A stretch of 64,000 bases of DNA from Candidatus Dechloromonas phosphoritropha. GTDB taxonomy: Bacteria > Pseudomonadota > Gammaproteobacteria > Burkholderiales > Rhodocyclaceae. Shown here piece after piece: positions 60,306 to 64,000 of this stretch. Within the stretch, counting starts at the first letter, position 1, and each line of letters starts with the position of its first letter. A model generated the notes under the pieces. It was not told the DNA's origin, did no database searches, and was given only the letters and a program-made list of their open reading frames with translations. Location of the stretch: the NCBI GenBank assembly GCA_016722705.1, contig JADKGN010000004.1, positions 310,001 through 374,000 of the forward strand, given 5' to 3'. The position numbers were made by a program, and so were the translations under genes.

Positions 60306-61192
60306 TTGCCCTTGTCGTTGCCGCGCCCGGTACCCTTCATGTACTTGAAGAATTCGGAATTGGGCTCGACGACCAGCAGGTCGCTCTTGTTCTGGAAGCT
60401 ACCGCGATAGGCTTCCAGGCTGCGGTAGAAGGCATAGAATTCGGGGTTCTGGTTGAACGCCTGAGCATAAATGGCTGTTGCCTGGGCATCGCCCTCCCCC
60501 TTGATCTTCTGCGCATCGCGATAGGCGTTGGCAACGATGACTTCGCGCTGGCGATCGGCATCGGCACGAATCTTCTCGGCTTCCGCTGCTCCTTCCGAAC
60601 GTAGCTCGTTGGCGACGCGCTTGCGTTCAGCCTCCATGCGCCGATAGACCGCCTCACTCACTTCGTTCGGCAGTTCGACCCGCTTCAGGCGTACATCGAC
60701 GATCTGTACGCCGATCTTGCGCGCATCGGCATCTGCCTTGACACGCATGTCTTCCATGATCTGATCGCGCTCGCCGGAAATCACGTCATGCACCGTGCGC
60801 TTGCCGAATTCTTCGCGCAAGCCGGCGTTCACCGTCTGGTTCAGGCGGGTCTTCGCGCGCGCTTCGTCGCCACCCACCGATACGTAGTAGAGCTTGGGAT
60901 CGACGATACGCCACTTGACAAACGAATCGACCAGCACGTTCTTCTTCTCGGACGTGATGAAGCGTTCCGGATCGTTGTTGTCGAGGGTAAGGATGCGCCT
61001 GTCGAAATAGCGGACATTCTGAATCATCGGGATCTTGAAGTTCAGACCCGGCTCGGTGATGATCCGCTTGACTTCACCCAACTGGAAAACCAGCGCGTAC
61101 TGACGTTGATCGACGGTAAACATCGACATGGCGACCACGGCCAGGACGGTGACGGCAACCACCGCCAGCAAGTTGAATCTCGAGTTCATCAA
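60302..61192 (-). CDS. hflC: HflC, FtsH protease modulator
   Basis: A 296-residue stomatin/prohibitin (SPFH) protein with one N-terminal anchor (LAVVAVTVLAVVAMSMFTV) and the SPFH domain facing the periplasm. VVDQRQYALVFQLGEV-like start (TVDQRQYALVFQLGEVKRII) and the YRDAQKIKGEGDAQATAIYA coiled coil are complete. Forms the HflKC cage around FtsH. Overlaps hflK by four bases. Confidence 0.95.
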   Translation of the reverse strand: MMNSRFNLLAVVAVTVLAVVAMSMFTVDQRQYALVFQLGEVKRIITEPGLNFKIPMIQNVRYFDRRILTLDNNDPERFITSEKKNVLVDSFVKWRIVDPKLYYVSVGGDEARAKTRLNQTVNAGLREEFGKRTVHDVISGERDQIMEDMRVKADADARKIGVQIVDVRLKRVELPNEVSEAVYRRMEAERKRVANELRSEGAAEAEKIRADADRQREVIVANAYRDAQKIKGEGDAQATAIYAQAFNQNPEFYAFYRSLEAYRGSFQNKSDLLVVEPNSEFFKYMKGTGRGNDKGK

Positions 61193-62490
61193 CGGGCCTC
61201 CCGGTCACGAGAACGCAGGGCAGGCTCGCGCGCACGGCCTTGACTGTTCAGGGAATTGTCGAGCTGGGGTGGTGATTCATTGGAGGTCGCCGGCGCCGGC
61301 CTAGCCGGTGCCTGGGGCGCCGCGACCGGGTCGGAAGCGACTGGCGAGGCGGCAGCAGCGGCGGCGCCCTGCATCAACTTGTCGAGCGGCAGATAGAGCA
61401 GATTCCCCTGCCCCTTGGCATCGATCATGACCTTGCTCGTATTGGAATACACCTGTTGCAGGGTTTCGAGGTACATGCGCTGACGCGTCACCTCCGGCGC
61501 CTTGGCATACTCGACCTGTACCTGTTTGAAACGCGAGGCATCGCCCTCGGCGGTCGATATTACTCTCTGCTTGTGACCGCTGGCTTCTTCCATCAGACGC
61601 GCCGACGTTCCCTTGGCCCTGGGAATGACATCATTGGCATAGGCCTGGCCTTCGTTCTTCTGACGCTCGCGGTCCTGGCCGGCCTTGACCGCATCGTCGA
61701 AAGCGGCCTGCACCTGCTCTGGGGGCTGGGCATTCTGCATGGTAACCTTGGAAATCAGGATGCCGCTCTTGTAGCGGTCAAGAATCTCCTGCATCAGTTG
61801 GGCGGCCTGTGCAGCGATCTGTTCGCGACCCTCATAGAGAACGAAGTTCATTCGACTCTTGCCGACAATTTCACGGACAGCCGACTCGGCGGCACCCATG
61901 ACCGCATCTTCTGGATGACGATTGTTGAACAGATACTCGCTCGGGTCCTTGAGGAAATACTGAACCGCAAATTGAATATTCACGATGTTCTCGTCATCGG
62001 TCAGCATCAGCGCCTCTTTCAGGACCTTGTTGCGCTCGCTGCCGCGGTAGCCGATTTCCACCGTTCGCACGCCGGTCAGATTGACCAGATCGACCGACTG
62101 GATGGGATAAGGAAAGCGCCAGCGCAGGCCTGGCTCGGTGGTTTCCTTGTAACTGCCGAACTGGAGCACGATGCCGCGTTGCGAGGCATCAACGATATAG
62201 AAGCCGGAAGCCAGCCAGATCACGACCGCCAGTGCGGCAAGCAGGCCGACGCCACCACCGAGGAATTTCGGATTGAAGTCGATCTGCGGCAGGCGCGGCC
62301 CGTTGCCGCCACCGCCGTTATTGCCGCCTCCGCCGCCCTTTTTGCCGAACATTCCGTTGAGCCTGCGGTTGAAGTCGCGCCACAATTCTTCGAGGTCGGG
62401 CGGCCCCTGATTGGGCCGGCGCGGTCCACCGCCGGGCTTGTCGCCGTCGTCACTGCCACGGTTGCCCCATTGCGGGTCGTTGAGAGACAT
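61189..62490 (-). CDS. hflK: HflK, FtsH protease modulator
   Basis: 433 residues from ATG 62490 (MSLNDPQWGNRGSDDGDKPG). The long Gly-rich cytoplasmic N-terminus, membrane anchor (about 78-98, GLLAALAVVIWLASGFYIVD), SPFH domain and C-terminal Ala/Pro-rich tail are all typical. Partner of HflC. An upstream in-frame ATG exists but would add eight unlikely residues. Confidence 0.95.
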   Translation of the reverse strand: MSLNDPQWGNRGSDDGDKPGGGPRRPNQGPPDLEELWRDFNRRLNGMFGKKGGGGGNNGGGGNGPRLPQIDFNPKFLGGGVGLLAALAVVIWLASGFYIVDASQRGIVLQFGSYKETTEPGLRWRFPYPIQSVDLVNLTGVRTVEIGYRGSERNKVLKEALMLTDDENIVNIQFAVQYFLKDPSEYLFNNRHPEDAVMGAAESAVREIVGKSRMNFVLYEGREQIAAQAAQLMQEILDRYKSGILISKVTMQNAQPPEQVQAAFDDAVKAGQDRERQKNEGQAYANDVIPRAKGTSARLMEEASGHKQRVISTAEGDASRFKQVQVEYAKAPEVTRQRMYLETLQQVYSNTSKVMIDAKGQGNLLYLPLDKLMQGAAAAAASPVASDPVAAPQAPARPAPATSNESPPQLDNSLNSQGRAREPALRSRDREAR

Positions 62491-62525
62491 GAAAATTCCT
62501 AGTGTCGGGATCATGTGATTTGGGG

Positions 62526-63680
62526 TCAGCTTATGTATTCGGGTTGGGCATCGCGAGCGGCGGCCGCCAGTTCGTTGTCGAGAGTTTCTGCCTTGGCCAG
62601 AGCATATTCGGCCAGGGAATCACGCAGCAGTTCCAGGCCCTCGCCTGACCGCGCACTGACTCGAACGCGCGAAATACTACCATATTCGTCACGCTCGACT
62701 CCAGGCGCGGCTTCGGTCAGGTCGATCTTGTTCCAGATTACCAGCTGCCGTACCTTGCTGGCGCCGATTTCCTCAAGAACCTTGTTCACCTCGAACATTT
62801 GCTCGTCGCGGGCATGGCTGGCGCTATCGACGACATGGAGAAGCAAGTCGGCAAAGGCAGCCGCTTCCAGCGTCGCATGGAAGGCGTCGATCAGCGAATG
62901 TGGCAGATCGCGGATGAAACCGACGGTATCGGAAATGACGACGTTGCCGGCACCCTCGATCCACAACCTGCGTGACGTGGTATCGAGCGTCGCGAAAAGT
63001 CGATCGGCGGCAAAGACTCCGGCATGGGTCAACGCGTTGAATAGTGTTGACTTGCCGGCATTGGTGTAGCCGACCAACGACACATTGAGCACGTCGCCGC
63101 GCTGCCGCGCCTTGCGTTGCACGCCGCGCTGCCGCGACAGCTTCTTCAGGCGCTCCCTGAGCAGCTTGATGCGGTTGCCGAGCAGACGACGGTCGGTCTC
63201 GAGCTGCTTTTCTCCCGGTCCGCGCAGGCCGATACCTCCGCGCTGGCGTTCGAGGTGAGTCCAGCCGCGCACCAGCCGGGTCGACAAGTACTCGAGCTGG
63301 GCCAGCTCGACCTGCAGCTTGCCCTCGGCGCTCGCGGCGCGCAGGGCGAAAATGTCGAGAATCAGGCTGGTCCGGTCGATCACGCGACAATTGAGTTCGC
63401 GCTCGAGATTGCGTTCCTGCGCCGGCGACAGCTGATGGTTGAAAATCACCAGATCCGCCTCGCCGGCCGCCAGCATGGCGGCGATCTCCTCGACTTTGCC
63501 CTTGCCGGCGAAAGTCTTCGCGTCGGGACTGTGGCGCCGACCGAATACTTCGGCAACGACCAAGCCACCCGCCGATTGGACCAGCAGCCGCACTTCATCA
63601 AGCTGATCCGCGAGATCACCCTGGCCGAAATCAAGCTGAACGACCACCGCCCGCTCACCGGCCGTGGGACGTTCATTCAT
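62526..63680 (-). CDS. hflX: Ribosome-associated GTPase HflX
   Basis: 384 residues. The N-terminal HflX domain (VVQLDFGQGDLADQLDEVRL) carries GGIGLRGPGEKQLETDRRLL, the linker signature. The Obg-type G domain has VSLVGYTNAGKSTLF (about 203-217), DTVGFIRDLPHSLIDAF and IWNKIDL. Splits stalled 70S ribosomes. Located between hfq and hflK as in other proteobacteria. Confidence 0.95.
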   Translation of the reverse strand: MNERPTAGERAVVVQLDFGQGDLADQLDEVRLLVQSAGGLVVAEVFGRRHSPDAKTFAGKGKVEEIAAMLAAGEADLVIFNHQLSPAQERNLERELNCRVIDRTSLILDIFALRAASAEGKLQVELAQLEYLSTRLVRGWTHLERQRGGIGLRGPGEKQLETDRRLLGNRIKLLRERLKKLSRQRGVQRKARQRGDVLNVSLVGYTNAGKSTLFNALTHAGVFAADRLFATLDTTSRRLWIEGAGNVVISDTVGFIRDLPHSLIDAFHATLEAAAFADLLLHVVDSASHARDEQMFEVNKVLEEIGASKVRQLVIWNKIDLTEAAPGVERDEYGSISRVRVSARSGEGLELLRDSLAEYALAKAETLDNELAAAARDAQPEYIS

Positions 63681-63743
63681 GGGAATTTCCGGGAGAAGGA
63701 AGCACAGGCCCGCCGCACGGACGGGAAATTGAAGATGCGCTTA

Positions 63744-63980
63744 TTATTCAGCCGCCTGTTCTTGCTGGAGGCTGACCGGACGGGAAGGCACCACAGTGGA
63801 AATCGCGTGCTTGTAGACCATCTGGGTAACCGTGTTCTTGAGCAGCACGACATACTGATCGAAAGATTCCACCTGACCCTGCAACTTGATGCCATTGACC
63901 AGATAGATGGAAACCGGGACGTGCTCGCGACGAAGCGCGTTGAGAAAGGGGTCTTGGAGCAATTGCCCTTTGTTACTCAT
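63744..63980 (-). CDS. hfq: RNA chaperone Hfq
   Basis: 78 residues. Hexameric Sm-like protein that pairs small RNAs with mRNAs. Sm1 (PVSIYLVNGIKLQGQVESFD) and Sm2 (MVYKHAISTVVPSR, with the YKHA proximal-face motif) are complete, with a short C-tail (QQEQAAE), as usual in betaproteobacteria. First visible gene of the hfl block; its promoter lies beyond the window. Confidence 0.97.
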   Translation of the reverse strand: MSNKGQLLQDPFLNALRREHVPVSIYLVNGIKLQGQVESFDQYVVLLKNTVTQMVYKHAISTVVPSRPVSLQQEQAAE

Positions 63981-64000
63981 GTTGGGGACTCCATGCGGTC

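Overview
The window is GC-rich, densely coded chromosomal DNA from a betaproteobacterium, most likely of the Rhodocyclales (Dechloromonas/Azonexus/Accumulibacter-like). This rests on gene content and order: hfq-hflX-hflK-hflC-DUF2065-hisZ-purA at the right end, leuS-lptE-holA-proA in the middle, and cysDN, rnr and tRNA-Leu. The genus is an inference from synteny and protein style; no 16S gene is present.

Positions 1-16,500 are an accessory, conflict-gene-rich region. On the minus strand lies an apparent three-gene operon: a 59-aa small protein, a 651-aa nucleotide-deoxyribosyltransferase/TIR-like plus TPR plus SLOG-like protein, and a patatin phospholipase. A TIR protein fused to a formylglycine-generating-enzyme (C-type-lectin-like) domain lies upstream. 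This block sits between two decayed copies of the 5' end of gcdH (about 1.03-1.26 kb and 6.67-6.91 kb), and the intact gcdH follows at 16.58 kb. Between the second relict and gcdH are an unknown membrane-protein pair, DUF1415, an IS3-family element, a VOC gene ending in an attC-like site, a lipoprotein, an IS4-family (IS10-like) element inserted in a REP-type hairpin with a 9-bp target duplication, and an 1109-aa predicted PD-(D/E)xK-TPR protein.

Positions 16.5-42.6 kb are mostly housekeeping: gcdH; a qor-TAXI-ParA operon; uvrD; leuS-lptE-holA; proA-ogt-xerD; a c-type cytochrome; cysDN; a diguanylate cyclase; a YgiW-like protein; argC; rarD; a CBS-domain membrane protein; a membrane-bound spermidine-synthase-like protein; and a sirtuin. 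At 42.87-45.48 kb is a DUF4062-NB-ARC-TPR (STAND/NLR-like) protein with six nearly identical 42-residue repeats. From 45.7 to 53.6 kb come SGNH hydrolase, rhlE, arfB, rlmB, a carbonic anhydrase pseudogene, LapA, a cation/proton antiporter and a divergent GGDEF/HD-GYP pair. The right end holds rnr, tRNA-Leu(CAG), an exported small protein, an M23 peptidase and the purA-hisZ-DUF2065-hflCK-hflX-hfq block.

A short repeat centred on GTCGACCGC, with an A/T-rich arm upstream, recurs in many intergenic spaces. It also appears inside reading frames (leuS, holA and the spermidine-synthase-like gene), as if it can insert in frame. The most novel candidates are the SLOG/patatin operon, the TIR-FGE protein with a DGR-like variable end, and the three gcdH 5' ends that bracket these modules.
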